Source of the DNA: Rosa chinensis
Lineage: Eukaryota; Streptophyta; Magnoliopsida; Rosales; Rosaceae
Direction: 5' to 3'
NCBI RefSeq assembly: GCF_002994745.2
Contig: NC_037089.1
Location: 78,516,347 to 78,580,346 of the forward strand
DNA: 64,000 nt
Numbering within the stretch: the stretch's first letter is position 1; the number at the start of each line of letters is the position of its first letter. Both the position numbers and the translations under genes were made by a program. The notes beneath the pieces were generated by a model that saw only the letters and a program-made list of their open reading frames with translations, did not search any database and was not told where the DNA came from. Positions 1-11,468 of this stretch are shown here, one piece after another.

Positions 1-74
1 CTTCTTTGAGTTGTAGCTTGCTTTAATGGAAATGTAGAAATGCAAAACAGGGAAATTGATGAAATTGCAGGAGA

Positions 75-268
75 TTTTTTTTTTTTTTTTCCTTTCGGGA
101 TGTCCCGGTCCCGTCCCGGTCCCGTCCCGGTCCCGTTCGGGTTCGGGATGGTCGGGATCAATTCTCAAAAAGTGCCGTCCCGTCCCGTCCCGTCCCGAGT
201 TTTATTTCCGGGTCCGGGTCCGGGATCACCAGAATTTCGTCCCGTCCCGTCCCGTGCCCAGCCCTAAT
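75..268 (-). repeat. GGGAC-rich minisatellite-like element with a poly(A) end
   Basis: Read on the minus strand this block starts near TTAGGGCTGGGCACGGGAC, runs through many GGGAC, GGACC and GGGTC units, and ends in about 15 A residues (a poly-T run at 75-89 on the plus strand). The poly(A) end suggests a retroposed copy, while the TAGGGCTGGGCA start resembles hAT-like termini. I found no clear target-site duplication. Open frames here rich in Pro-Val-Pro-Ser-Arg are artefacts of the 5-base repeat. Confidence 0.5.
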
Positions 269-379
269 TTTTCCAGGAAGTAAGAAGCTGCCTCGCTTTG
301 CATTTGCTTGTGTGGGCCTTGGGCCTCTTGTAATCCAAAACAACACAAAGTACAAACGGGCCTACGACTTCCAAAATGG

Positions 380-1200
380 GCCGCCGCCCGCCCTCTTTCT
401 CTGCAACTCTCGCAAAGTTTCTCAATTACGTTCAATTTTCTCTCTCTGCTCGCAGATGGGGAGCACCACTCGACCCAGCAAACGGCGACCATCACTGATT
501 CCAATTCCGACTCTTCTCTCTCTCGCTCCGGTATGTTCAACCTTCTCCTTTTCTTTCACCAAACCCTAATCGTTCTCACCGATCTCCTCCTTTCATTTCT
601 CCGATCACCATCCACCATCAAATCTTCCGCTCTATTAATCCACCCAACATTCCAAATCCTCTCTCGCATTCTTTCTTTTCGTTAATTTCTATGCAAATTT
701 TCTCAACTGTGATTTCGTGCGAGCTTGTTCACACAGAGCTAGCTCGAGTCTGTTTAGCCTAAAACGTCCTTTTGCTCTCGTTTCTGTGTTTTTGAGCTCT
801 GTATGGTTTGGTTTTGAAACCCTAGGCCTCGAGCGCTCGAAGCGGAGTCTCTACTAATCACAGCTGCTCTGCGAGCTGGTATGGAATTGCTTTAATAGGA
901 TCCCTGACTTGTTGATTACAAGGTACGTGATTCAATCACATTGTTGTAATTTCTTTCCTATCAATTTCGCAATTACTGAATTTTACCAGCCTTTTTTTTA
1001 CCTTGGTTATAGTGTTCTTCAGCTGGATCAAGTATCCAGAAATTAGTGTTTAGCGGTTTTCAGCTCCCTATGACACTTTGAAGATTAATATGCTTTTCAT
1101 TTTCAATTCTTTTAGTATGATGTTCAGCTTTATTTCCCTCCAGGCAGTTTCGTCGTTCGTAAATTTTAGTCTACTTTGGGTATCAGTTTCTGGGAGTATT
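380..1200 (+). other. 5' UTR region of the KH-domain gene with UTR introns
   Basis: A pyrimidine-rich leader (about 390-530) ends at a good donor (CCG|GTATGT, 530/531). A second non-coding exon, probably 826-922, sits between CCCTAG| and ACAAG|GTACGT. The first coding exon begins after CCCTCCAG| at 1143, so the UTR runs through 1144-1200 to the ATG at 1201. The two acceptors and the transcription start are inferred from splice consensus only. UTR introns are common in plant RNA-binding-protein genes. Confidence 0.5.
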
Positions 1201-4200
1201 ATGGATTGGAACAAGCGGAATGTTCTCAGCCAACGGCCTACTGTGCAGTTTAAAAGAAAAGGGAGCGGCAACAAGAAAGGAAACTGGAATAATTCAAACC
1301 GCGAACAGTCTTCAGGAAATTCTCAGTCCCTTGATACTGTGTATCGTATACTTTGCCCCTCTAAAAAAATTGGTGGTGTAATTGGAAAAGGTGGTGGCAT
1401 AATCAAATCCCTGAGAGAAGAGACCCGGTCCAAGATTACAGTTGCTGATTCTGTTCCGGGCTCAGATGAGAGAGTCATTATTATCTTTAGTTCCCCAATC
1501 AAAATTTCAAGGAAACAAAATAGTGATGAAGATTCAAAGGAGCCCTTGGAGCCACACTGTGCTGCCCAAGATGCACTTTTGAAAGTTCATGACAGGATTG
1601 TAGAGGAAGATCTTTATAATGGAGTTACATTTGATGATGATAATGAGAATATTGTTGTCACAAGACTTCTAGTTCCAAACAACTTGGTAGGATGTCTTCT
1701 AGGAAAGCGTGGGGATGTTATTCAAAGATTGCGAAGTGAGACACGTGCAAACATTCGGGTTCTTCCTGCAGATCAGCTTCCTACTTGTGCTATGGATACT
1801 GATGAATTGGTGCAGGTACTCTTTCTATTTATTGTTTGCTTCGTTGCACACTTTTCAACGTATGAGAAATGACAAAAACTTAGCATAACATAGTTGTCAT
1901 TCATCTTTTAAACGAGCTGATAAAGCAAAGGACGATTTTATTCTATGTGGTCATTTTTAGTGCAAGTGTTTTATTGGATGGTGATTGTTTGCTTACTTAC
2001 TTTAACATCTTATATCAGTAGATAAGCTTCAAGTTTGGATTTGAATTGACTGATTCAACATATGTTTCAAATAATGAGAAGAGGCTATGGTTACATAATT
2101 TTCGTTTGAAACTAATTCAACCCTTCTTAACTATGTTTTAGTTGCATTTGGGACTAGGGTTTAGGGTCTAGATTCCTGTACAAATTGTTTCACTTAGCTA
2201 ATTAAAACACCTAGAAAAAGCTTCCAGTTATATTAGTTTAACGCTTCTGCTGTGAAGGATTCTGTTGGTTATAGGCATTAACGTTCCTTTTAAAGCATTG
2301 TCTTTACTTCTAGAGTAACTTGCCTATACGTGTGAAAATTTTCTTCTCTCCTGAATCTTGATGCCAAACAACGGATAATGGGTTTAGCTGTTTTTCCTCC
2401 TTCAGTCATGCATGTGCTACATTTTGTTTTATACTGGATGTGGCATCATTTCTTCAAAACGTACTTTAGGTATAATTTTTGGCTTTGTTAATATCTGTAG
2501 CGCAGCTGCCATATGGGGAAAGTGTTGGTTCTTTTGTAAGACATGTCCTTTGGCATGTTTTAGAATTTAAGTTGATTCTATTTGGGCAGGTATAGTAAGG
2601 TTTAACAGGATCATCCATCTAGTTAGTCTTTGTCTGGAAGTGAAAAAAGTTTTAAATTTTTATAACTGTATTGACTTGATTTTGGTGTGATCCCTGGTAG
2701 CTTGGTTGGTTTAACTTAAAATATGCTTATCGGAATATTCTGTTAAGTTATCTGTTTGTTTTTCTAGTATCCATACTAATTTTGAACATCTTTTGCAGAT
2801 ATCCGGAAAACCGGACGTGGCAAAAAGAGCACTGTATGAAGTGTCTACTCTATTGCATCAGAATCCACGTAAGGACAAACCTCCTTTGGGATTGGCTATA
2901 CCTTTTGGGGGTCAGGGGTTTCATCTGCCAGGAGCCCCAAATATGCTGCCACCTGGCAATCCAATGTGGCCTAATAGGGAACCTTCCCACAGTATGCCAC
3001 CAATGCCATGGATGGGAGAATATGGAAATCATTCCTCTGGATATGCTCGAGGAGGGTTTAATGGTGATCCTGCGGGACATGGGGTTGAAGCTTCAGCTGA
3101 GTTTTATATAAAGATTTTGTGTTCGGCTGGGAAAATTGGTGGGGTTATTGGCAAGGGGGGTTTTAATGTGAAACAGTTACAAGAGGAAACAGGAGCCAAT
3201 ATTCATGTTCAGGATGCATCAACAGACTCAGAAGAACGTGTGATTCGTGTCTCTGCTTTCGAGGTATGCTGATTTGTAAATTGTAATACAGAACTGTATC
3301 TGTAGCTCTTAACTTCTTTTCATATTTCACATGGACAACCTACTCATCAGCTGTTTGTTGGTGCCTATGGATTTATATGCTACCATATATGCTAGTGGTA
3401 GATCACCTTGCTATACTCTTTCAGGCTTTGCGGAATCCAAGGTCGCAAACAATTGAGGCAATTCTTCAGCTTCAAAACAAAGCAAGTGAATTATCTGATA
3501 AAGGTACGATCACGACTAGGCTTCTTGTTCCATCTAGTAAAGTTGGCTGCATCCTTGGACAAGGAGGACAAGTTATTAATGAGATGAGAAGGAGAACCCA
3601 GGCAGATATTCGTGTGTACTCGAAAGACGATAGGCCTAAATGTGCAGCTGAAGATGAAGAGCTTGTGCAGGTGATGCAGTTGCATTATTTAGCTGTTTTA
3701 ATCTACATGGCATATAAGTTTTATCTTTTACATTTGCAATTACTGATTTATCACTCTTGTTTTGGTCATTAAGATATCTGGGAGCTTTGTTGTTGCTAAA
3801 GATGCTTTGGCTGAGATTACATCAAGACTGAGAGTAAGAACTCTGCGTGATACAAATGCTGGAGAAGAACATGCTCCTATTGGCCCTGCGCACAGATTTG
3901 GTCCTTCTGGCAGCTTGCCTGTTAGAGGAATGCCACCACCACCTAGTGCAATTAGAGCTGGCAGCTCTGGTCGATATGATCCTCTAAAGGTAATCCTCCC
4001 CTAACTCTTAAAACATCATAAAAAAGGGATAAGTTTCATCACTGTGAGTTTGGCCATTTTCACTCAAGCTTGCTGTTACTATTTTAGTGTTGAAGGCATA
4101 AGTTAAACTGTTAAAGTGAAACAGAACTGTCAGAGTTTTCAGACTTTTTATCCCATATTAGTAATATTTGTTTGAACCCTGAGAGGGATCACAGAAGTGT

Positions 4201-6965
4201 TTTTTCTGCTTCGGATATTTTTGTTTTGTTTCGTGCTTTTCAAAAAAAAAAAAAATCTTTCCTCTTTTTGATTCATTATGAAATCCATTGATTCAAGTTT
4301 GGAGCTTTTAAAGATGATTGGGAAGACTGGCGTCCTTACAAAGATCACATGCTATAATTTGATTGGTGGTCCATGGGAATCTAGTGTCTATGGTAGGCTC
4401 CAAAGAAGGTCTCCCTTCATTGGTCTACCTACAGTAATATACTCGCTGGATAGCGTTTTTAGTTTTATCTTTTATAGTGTTTTTCTGCATTGCCCTTCAC
4501 CTGTCAAATTCAGGAGTTTGAAGTGGTGGGTGCTTTGCTTAGAGTTTGTTTCTTTTTTTTTAAGGAAGGCTTTCGGTGGCTAGTTTAATGGAGAAAGTAA
4601 CAATGTGGACCACTAATCTAGATCAAACATTCTAGAATGCATAAACACCATGAGTATTTTATCTGCCGTTCTACACTGATATCATTCATTAGTTTAAGAC
4701 CCCTGAATCAAACTAACTAATCTTTCTTCTACTTCTTCTCTTTTCGTTTTTTTTTCTTTCTGTTTTTTCTTTTTTTTTTTTTTTTTTTCTTCTTTTTTTT
4801 TTGGGTTGAGAACATTGACACTCCTTAAATGTAAGTTGCGCATCCACTCATAATCCATTACTTCCCCGCATTCCCATTACGTCAAGATATGCACACTCAT
4901 TGCACTAGTTTTGGCAGAATTGGTAAAATGAGGTGTACTTTGTTGATGGCAAGAAACACTTTTCAAAAAGTGGTAGTCGCAGCAATGATATACACGAAAC
5001 AGAGTCAACTGATATTTACCAATTTCTCCCCAAATTTTATACATATGCATGTTTATTGTGTTGCGATGATAATGTGTGGTATACCAATCCAGAGAAATTA
5101 AAATTGTGTCCTAAGACCTCTATAGCATTTATTGCAATAACATTAATGTTCTTGCGAATATAATGTTTTTTGGTTATGCTCTTGAAGGTTGGTAGACATG
5201 AATATGAACCAGAGAGATATCTAGTTCTGCCGGCAGCTTCTGGGTATGGAACTATTCAAGCTTCTGTTTCTTACTGAATTTCATATATTTTCAGTCTGAT
5301 ATTATGGTTATCTAATGTCATAGCTATCAAAGAGTCAACAGTGCTTTGGATAGTAGGATTCCAAATAATGCAGTGGATTCTTTTACTGGAATAGGGGGGA
5401 GCAACATTTCCCATATTGGAGAGGTATTTTTCGACACCTGGTAATAGGACCTTGACAAAGGAAATTATGCATATAGCAATATGAAATTTGTAGTGAATCC
5501 TGGAGTGAAAAGCAGAATGAACTAGTGTCCATTTTGGGCATGCCATGAAAATGAATAAATCCTTACAGATTGTCTTTTAATTAAACATTAAGAAGTCATA
5601 GTTTGTGATTATTTCATTGTGAACTAATTGTCCTACAGCTTTATTGCCTCAATTTGCAATAAGCTTGGCCCTCAGTGAGTTAACAAATCGTCCTTAGGTT
5701 GCCTTGGGCAGTTCACCTACATGGTGCACATCTTTATTACAAGCATTTGAAAAATCTGGAAGTGGTTTTATTTTTAATAATTGAGAATTTGTGAAATAAA
5801 ATTTGTTGGCTTCATTAAAAACTGTCATTTGGCTTGTGTGCATTTGTATAACTTTTTGTACTTGTTCACAACTTTAGATGATAGATGATAAAGGCAGAAT
5901 CCTGATGCACAATATAGGTGGTTCAGCCACATGCCTCAGCACCTTGCACAAAAGCATTAGAAAAATCTTGAAGCGGTTTTATTAATTGAAACAGTAGGAA
6001 AGAAAATGAAAAAAAGAAAAGAAAAAAAAAACTGGCCTGCCTTCATTCAACAGACAGTTGCGAGAAAGCAATTCTCGATAGAGGAGAGTACGACAGAAGA
6101 CAGGGCCAGACGAGATATTGAAAGGCTTGAATGGACAGGTAAGGGGCAGCCGGATTTCACCTACCAGGCACAGGATATTCTGGGATGTGTTGACACGTAT
6201 TACCTTTTTTGTGTTTAATATATTTCTGTCGTTTCGCACGGGACTTTAGATGATAGCTTTGGAAAAAGGAAGAATCCTATTATAGAAGACAGGAATTCTA
6301 GCTTTAGAGTGCATGTATCTGAATCCTCAGCTATTGGCAATGGTGAGATCTTATGTTAAAGCTGTTGTTTGCTAATCTCTTTAATTGGTGGTCAGGTTTC
6401 AGGATCAAGAGTGAAATTCCAAGACTCCCAAAGTAGTCGCCCTGAACGTGTGCCTGAGATCCGTGGTCCTGATCAATTGAATGCAGCACAGAATATCCTT
6501 CAGGCCCTCATGGCTTCTATTGGTCAAAATGCAAGTGCTCAGCCAAGTTCCTACCACAACGCAAATACTCGGCAAGGCTCCTACCACAACATCTCTGATC
6601 ACCAAAGCCCGTATCATGTCAATGCTCCAAGAAGCCCACACCGAATGAATGCTCCACAAAGTCCCTATCGAGTAAATGCGCAGCAAAGTCCATACCAAAT
6701 CAAGGCTCAGCAAAGCCCCTACCAAAGCAATACTCATCAAAGCCCCTACCATATCAATGCTCATCAAGGCCCGTACCAAATCAATGCTCAGCAAAGCTCT
6801 TATCAGTTGAGTGCTCCACAAGGATCAAACCCCAACATCAATGCTCCACAAGGTGCATACCGTAACCTTAACTCACAGCAAGCTACGTACCATAACCTTA
6901 ACTCACAGCAAGGTGCATATCATAACCTTAACTCACAGCAAGGTGCCTACCAGTACCGACCCTGA
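1201..6965 (+). CDS. KH-domain RNA-binding protein, HEN4-like (five KH domains)
   Basis: Seven coding exons join in phase: 1201-1815, 2799-3263, 3425-3670, 3774-3989, 5188-5243, 5324-5423 and 6396-6965, all GT-AG, giving 755 residues. KH domains lie near residues 47-133, 153-235, 305-385, 390-470 and 535-620. Their GXXG loops are GKGG (62-65), GKRG (168-171), GKGG (323-326), GQGG (405-408) and GIGG (555-558). This 2+2+1 arrangement is that of the plant HEN4/RCF3 family, nuclear RNA-binding proteins involved in pre-mRNA processing; the exact orthologue is not settled. The start MDWNKRNV is chosen because the upstream in-frame codons lie in the 5' UTR or its intron. Residues from about 613 to the end are a Gln/Asn/Ser/Tyr-rich repeat. 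The frame is intact, so the gene is probably functional. Confidence 0.92.
5424..6395 (+). other. Last intron of the KH gene, with internal duplications and a pseudo-exon
   Basis: Two related segments (about 5735-5790 and 5945-5995) share AAAAATCT.GAAG.GGTTTTA. A second pair begins CTTTAGATGATAG at about 5872 and 6244. The segment 6253-6341 looks like an exon (acceptor TTTAG, donor ATG|GTGAG, open in one frame), but its phase does not fit the flanking exons, whereas the 5423 to 6396 join restores a normal KH5 domain. It is treated as intronic. Confidence 0.55.
6530..6962 (+). repeat. Tandem repeat coding a Q/N/S/Y-rich C-terminal tail
   Basis: The last exon of the KH gene contains about 14 imperfect copies of a 27-33-base unit coding variants of NAQQSPYQI, ending in several copies of NLNSQQGAYH. 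The frame is kept throughout, so the repeat is translated. The composition is that of a prion-like low-complexity domain, which in RNA-binding proteins often supports condensate formation; that role is inferred here. Copy number is likely to vary between alleles. Confidence 0.85.
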
Positions 6966-8700
6966 TGATTTCAGAATTTTTGTATCATATTGCTTCTAGA
7001 TAACTCTTGGTTAGTGTACCAATAGTATAAGTAGAAAGTACTTCTATTTTGCCAATCTACTTTTCTGAGCTTTTAGGTCTCGTATAAGAAACACCATGTT
7101 CTGTTCTCTAGGGGATTCTAAACATCTTTACCAAGAGGAATTTAGGAGACTAGTTTGTCTATGGACGCATTCTTGAATGGAGATCAATGGTCTATTGTTA
7201 TGAATCTTTCTTCTTCCTTTATTCAACATTCCTGTAATTTTTTTTTTTCTTCTTGAAATTAAAGAGAGATCAATTAAACCCAACCAGGTACTGTGATTGT
7301 AACAAAGCAAGCTATGAAAGCAAGAAAACAGCTGCTGCAGCCTTGCAGGTATCTAACAAAGAAACAAATTCTAAACATGATGTGTTCAGGCTTAAAATTG
7401 GTCAATGAGACCTACTTCCCTTGTCCTGTTGCTTCCTCATTTCTCTGAGTTCATATTATTCTTCGGGGTGTTCAATAGTTTCCCGGAGCCATTGGATTAT
7501 TACTCATTTGGTGAGGTACGGTACTCCACAATCAATTTACAATCTAATGGTTCTCGGTTTCCAGCTCCGGAGCCTCCGAGAGAACTAGCGTTGTTTTCAC
7601 TACTAATACATAGACAACTCATTTCTAGATTTCACACCCAAGGCCAGACATTTTAAATTTCTTGCCAACTGTCTTGGAATTTCAACACAGTTTATGTCGC
7701 CTTCTTCTGAAGCTTTTCAGATTTCCAAAGCGTCTTAGTCTTTGTGGTGAACCTACGGAGACAGGATAATGTGCTCATAGAGTGCTTCCTCAATAAATCG
7801 ATTCAAATGGCATGTAAATCCAAAGGTGACCAAACAATGTTTCGACAAGTTCCATCTGCAAAGGCAATTTTCAATATCCATTACTGCATTAACAAGCATG
7901 GAGTGGGTAGCACTTTGGCAATCTAGGGTTGACCTTTCTCAGTGGTCTTCTATCTGGTACACATAAGTACATGTTCCATTATGCGATCTCAAAGAAGAGT
8001 CTTTTTACACGTGAAGTAATCGAGTACGTATCCAATTAGACTAAGCCTAGTACCTCAAGAAACTCTTGCTTAAGATGATTAAGTGCTCCTTCAACTTGGC
8101 CACTTATTCTTCTAGTATCGTGGCGAACCTGTTGAGAGGTTTTTGGTGTTTGCCTTGTCATGAATTCCCATAAGAAAGAAACAAGCTATTTCATGTTATC
8201 CATATATTTATGGGTTATTGGCTTCATTCATACCTATGAATACTAGCCTCACCACCATCACCATCCTATGAAATCAAGACGTGACCAATTGAGTGTTCCA
8301 AATTATGAAATCTTAGTTGTCCTTTCTTATAATCCGTGGATAGAGTTTATGGCTTTCTGCTTAGTTGATAGATGTCAATACGGAAATAAACTAAGTGCTC
8401 CTCCTTATCCGGCAGAGCCTCACTGTTTAGAGCTCATGATTATACGTATGGAATTTGTCTTTCTATCTTATAAGCCATGATTTCATCATTTCATGTCTAT
8501 GACTTTGACCAAATATACCAATCCAACTATGTGCATGCTATAAAAGTAAGTCAAACTCTTGTAATAGTAAGCAAGATTATAAAACCTGCAAAGCCTAGGA
8601 ATCAAATGGGAACATGTAACAGTGTTAGTGACTCATTTTACACAAGTGGGTTGACAACTTTAATTTGCGCATAATAAGACATATAGCAGTCCTTCTATGC
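6966..8700. other. 3' UTR of the KH gene, then intergenic DNA without a supported gene
   Basis: The first few hundred bases after the TGA at 6963-6965 are AT-rich and probably 3' UTR. Beyond about 7300 there are only short open frames (for example 7405-7656 and 8268-8480) without recognisable domains, codon bias or splice structure. No RNA gene or clear transposon ends were seen. Confidence 0.5.
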
Positions 8701-9070
8701 TAAGGAGATCCTTAACTTAGCTTACAGTACATATTTCTATATTTTGACCACTTTTCTATCACATATTCACATTTTAACCATTCAGTTTTTAGGTCCTAAT
8801 GATATATCATCTTTACAAATTTCAGCCAAATTGATGATCGTTAAGGCATTCAAAATTGCAATTTACACGAACGAACCTAATCTGTCCAACCTGAACCGTT
8901 CGTGTAAATTACAGGTTTGGATGCCTTAACGATCATCAATTTGGCTGAAATTTTGTAAAAGTGATCTACTCATATATACCTAAAAACTACACGGTTAATG
9001 TGAATATGTGATAAAAAAAGTTGTCAAAATATGAAAATCCATACCGTAAGCTAAGTTAAGGATATCCTTA
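8701..9070. mobile_element. Long-hairpin MITE
   Basis: The left arm starts TAAGGAGATCCTTAACTTAG and the right arm ends with its complement (CTAAGTTAAGGATATCCTTA). The inverted identity continues almost to the centre near 8890, so the whole 370 bp can fold into one hairpin with few mismatches. It has no coding capacity. No convincing target-site duplication was seen, so the superfamily is open. If transcribed it would be a plausible source of 24-nt siRNA. Confidence 0.8.
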
Positions 9071-9259
9071 ACAAAGAAAGCCCGAGACATATAGTATGCA
9101 TTTGTCTTGAGATCGTGGCGGCAATCGGCAGATGAATGGGATCATATATATTACAAGAGAGACAACCTATACGGTCGTCTTTCTCACATAGGTATGTTGA
9201 TCATGTGATCAATGGATCTGCTATTGTGAGAGAGAATTTGTCCACATTTGTACATATAA

Positions 9260-9305
9260 TTAATTATTATGAGAGAAGCGTAATATAATATTTTTCACAT
9301 TTTTT
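9260..9305 (+). repeat. Left copy of a 46-bp direct repeat flanking the inverted pair
   Basis: TTAATTATTATGAGAGAAGC followed by an AT-rich tail recurs at 12288-12334 with few changes. This copy abuts the left end of the palindromic element pair; the other lies about 136 bp beyond its right end. It is far too long for a normal target-site duplication. Confidence 0.75.
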
Positions 9306-9664
9306 ATTTTGTCCATTTACACTATTTTTAGAGATTTTTTTCCCACTTACCCCATTAAGTTTTTTTAATTCCCTCTTACCCAAAATACTCTAAGGAGGTC
9401 TTCCCTAATACCCCATTAAGATTTTTTTTTGTTTTGTTTTTTAATACCATTTTACCCTCACCCCTTTGTTACTTAGAGAGAGAGAGAGAGAGAGAGAAAC
9501 CATAAGAGACTTCGCCGGAACCCGGTGATAGGCCTCCGGAGTCCCGTCACCGACCGCCGGAATCCGGCCAACTTTCTCCGGATTCCTGTCAACTTTTGCC
9601 TATTCCGGTCACCGGCCGCCGCCCACCGGAATTTGCTGAAAATCTCACCGAAAATAATTTTTTT

Positions 9665-9890
9665 GCCCCCAATAGACGTCTATTGCCCCAATAGTCTATT
9701 ACCCCAATAGTCTATTACCCCCTAATAGACGTCTATTTCCCCCCAATAGACGACTATCAGCCATATATTACCCTCCAATAAACGACTATCAGCCATATAT
9801 TACCTTCCAATAGACGAATATCAGCCATGTATTGCCCCCCAATAGACGTCTATTGCCCCCCAATAGACGTCTATTGCCCCTCAATAGGAT
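9665..9890. repeat. Palindromic minisatellite, unit near CAATAGACGTCTATTGCCCC
   Basis: About 11 units of 19-24 bases occur in a row. The best copies contain the perfect 16-bp palindrome CAATAGACGTCTATTG followed by CCCC or CCCCC. Some units are variants (CAATAGACGACTATCAGCCA). Arrays also occur at 9987-10062, 11469-11545 and 11641-11816. A palindrome repeated near transposon ends is what one expects of binding sites for a dimeric protein; that function is inferred. Confidence 0.85.
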
Positions 9891-9986
9891 TTTTCAATCG
9901 CAAGAATGAGAACTAATCTCCCTAAATTTAGACAAATAAAACTTTGATTACAGAAAAAAAAAACAAAGAGATTACATCACTTCAAA

Positions 9987-10062
9987 ACGTCTATTGCCCT
10001 CCAATAGACATTTATTGCCCCCCAATAGACCTTTAACAGACGTCTATTGCCCCTCAATAGAC
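9987..10062. repeat. Second minisatellite block of the left unit
   Basis: Three to four copies of the same CAATAGACGTCTATTG-type unit lie 96 bp after the first block. They are separated from it by a conserved spacer (GAGAACTAATCTCCCTAAAT) that is also present, inverted, at 11575-11625 in the right unit. Confidence 0.8.
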
Positions 10063-10141
10063 ATTCAAAACTTTTTTTTCCTTCTGTCCCATTACTTAAA
10101 AAAAAAAACTGATTTGGGCACCCAGAAAATGCTCTGGACAC

Positions 10142-10560
10142 CTAAGTCAAGAGCCGGATCCAATGACACAATGCGACGCGAGCTCCGACCAGGAGCAAAT
10201 CCCGAACCTGCACTCCGTTTGGATTCTCAGAGAACTGGCACTCTTCCTTCATCGATGTGGGGATAGAGCCAAAAGGTTTTGCGGCTTCGTCAATTTCCAT
10301 AACTTGATCGTAGAAATTGCGGTAGTTGAAGGGAAATGTGAAGTCTGGTTCTGGGCTCGAGGATGAGTCTGATTCCATGACCGGCGGTGGATCGGAGAAC
10401 TGATCGACCTTGATAGTCAGCGAGAATGAGAGATCCAGGGTGATTTCCGACGACTAGTGGACTTCGACGTGGATGAGTTGGATCCGGGCGAGCTCTAGGG
10501 CCGTGTTGGAGGAGAAGGAGAAGAACACAGCTGTGGATAGGAGGAGGAAAGCGACGACGT
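10142..10560 (-). pseudogene. Captured gene-fragment cargo, part resembling an LEA_2/NHL protein
   Basis: On the minus strand 10560-10395 reads as a hydrophobic segment (residues such as VVAFLLLSTAVFFSF), then LELARIQLIHVEV, a stop, then ITLDLSFSLTIKV. A membrane helix followed by a beta-sheet LEA_2 start is how plant NHL/LEA_2 proteins begin, so this looks like a copied host exon, now broken by a stop. A second open frame, 10378-10142, starts MESDSSSSPEPDFTFPF and encodes 78 residues I do not recognise. GC content is clearly above the surrounding element. Confidence 0.45.
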
Positions 10561-10578
10561 GGATATACAAACTCCTTC

Positions 10579-10613
<35 letters not shown>

Positions 10614-11089
10614 TGATCGGAGATGGATGTGAGAGAGGAGAGAGAGAGAGAGATCAATGGTATGGATGTAGTTTTTTAATTAAGCTGAGGGCCAAATTGT
10701 CATTTTACTTGAAATTGGGTAAGTGAGAATAAAAATCTGTTGCTGGGGTAAGTGGAATAATTTTAGCCAATTTTGGGGCTTTTGGTCAAGGACCCTTTGT
10801 TTTTTAATAAGTTAGGGTTCTTGACCAAAAGCACCAAAATGAGGCAAAGTTATCCCATTTACCCCAGCAACAGATTTTTATTCCCACTTACCCTATTTAA
10901 AGCAAAATGATAGTTTTGCCATTCACTTAATTAATTAATTACATCTGCCTCTATGTCTCTCTCCTCTCTCCACGATCTGAACTCTCTCTCTCTCTCTCTC
11001 TCATCCCTCTCCGTCTGCTCTCTCTCTCTCTCTCTCTCTCTCATTCCTCTTCGATCTGCTCTCTCTCTCTCATCGCTCCACGATCTCCA

Positions 11090-11430
11090 ACTCCGGCGAG
11101 GTTCGACCTCTCGCCCAAGTTTCGCTGCAACTCGCAGGTGAGCTCGACTACTGTCGCTCTGCCAACGACTGCGTCCAACCGCTGCAACGCCCAGATTCCG
11201 TGCAACTCGCCAGTGAGCTCAACTGTGTCCAACAGTCTCGCCTGTGCGGGTCGACTTTTTCCCCGATTCTGCTGCAGCTTGGCCGGTGCTGACAACGACG
11301 ACTTCGATGGCCTCCTGGACGCCTCGCAGTCTCTTTGGCGTCGTCAATGGCCTCCTAGACACCTCCGGTGCTCGACCCAGGCTGTGGCAGAGGAGAGAGA
11401 TGATTGGGTGCCCAAATCATTTTTTTAAGT
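11090..11430 (+). pseudogene. GC-rich cargo of the right unit, source gene unknown
   Basis: This block is much more GC-rich than its surroundings and open in two frames (11138-11428 and 11244-11432). It contains exon-like sequence but no domain I can name. It differs from the cargo of the left unit, although both end at the same conserved border (GATTTGGGCACCCA on the left, TGGGTGCCCAAATC on the right). It is probably a captured host fragment. Confidence 0.35.
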
Positions 11431-11468
11431 AACGGGGACAGAAGGAAAGAGAAAAAAAAAGTTTTGAA

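Larger units (their letters stand above)
9308..10798 (-). mobile_element. Terminal-repeat element with palindromic minisatellite, left unit
   Basis: This is the left half of a head-to-head inverted pair. The outer end (TTTTGTCCATTTAC, CCCACTTACCCCATTAA) and the inner end (complement of TAGGGTTCTTGACC...CCCATTTACCCC) are imperfect inverted repeats of each other. Order from the outer end: AT-rich terminus, (GA)n near 9475, a CCGG-rich block at 9515-9640, minisatellite 9665-9890, spacer, minisatellite 9987-10062, GC-rich cargo 10130-10560, (GA)n, inner terminus. There is no transposase. The layout resembles a Pack-type non-autonomous DNA transposon, perhaps Mutator-like; the superfamily is inferred. 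Confidence 0.75.

Noticed and set aside
40..283. Open frames rich in Pro-Val-Pro-Ser-Arg
   Set aside because: They are translations of the GGGAC repeat in several frames at once.
6006..6218. 70-residue plus-strand frame in the KH gene intron
   Set aside because: It does not fit the phase of the flanking exons and shows no domain; the 5423-6396 join gives a complete KH5.
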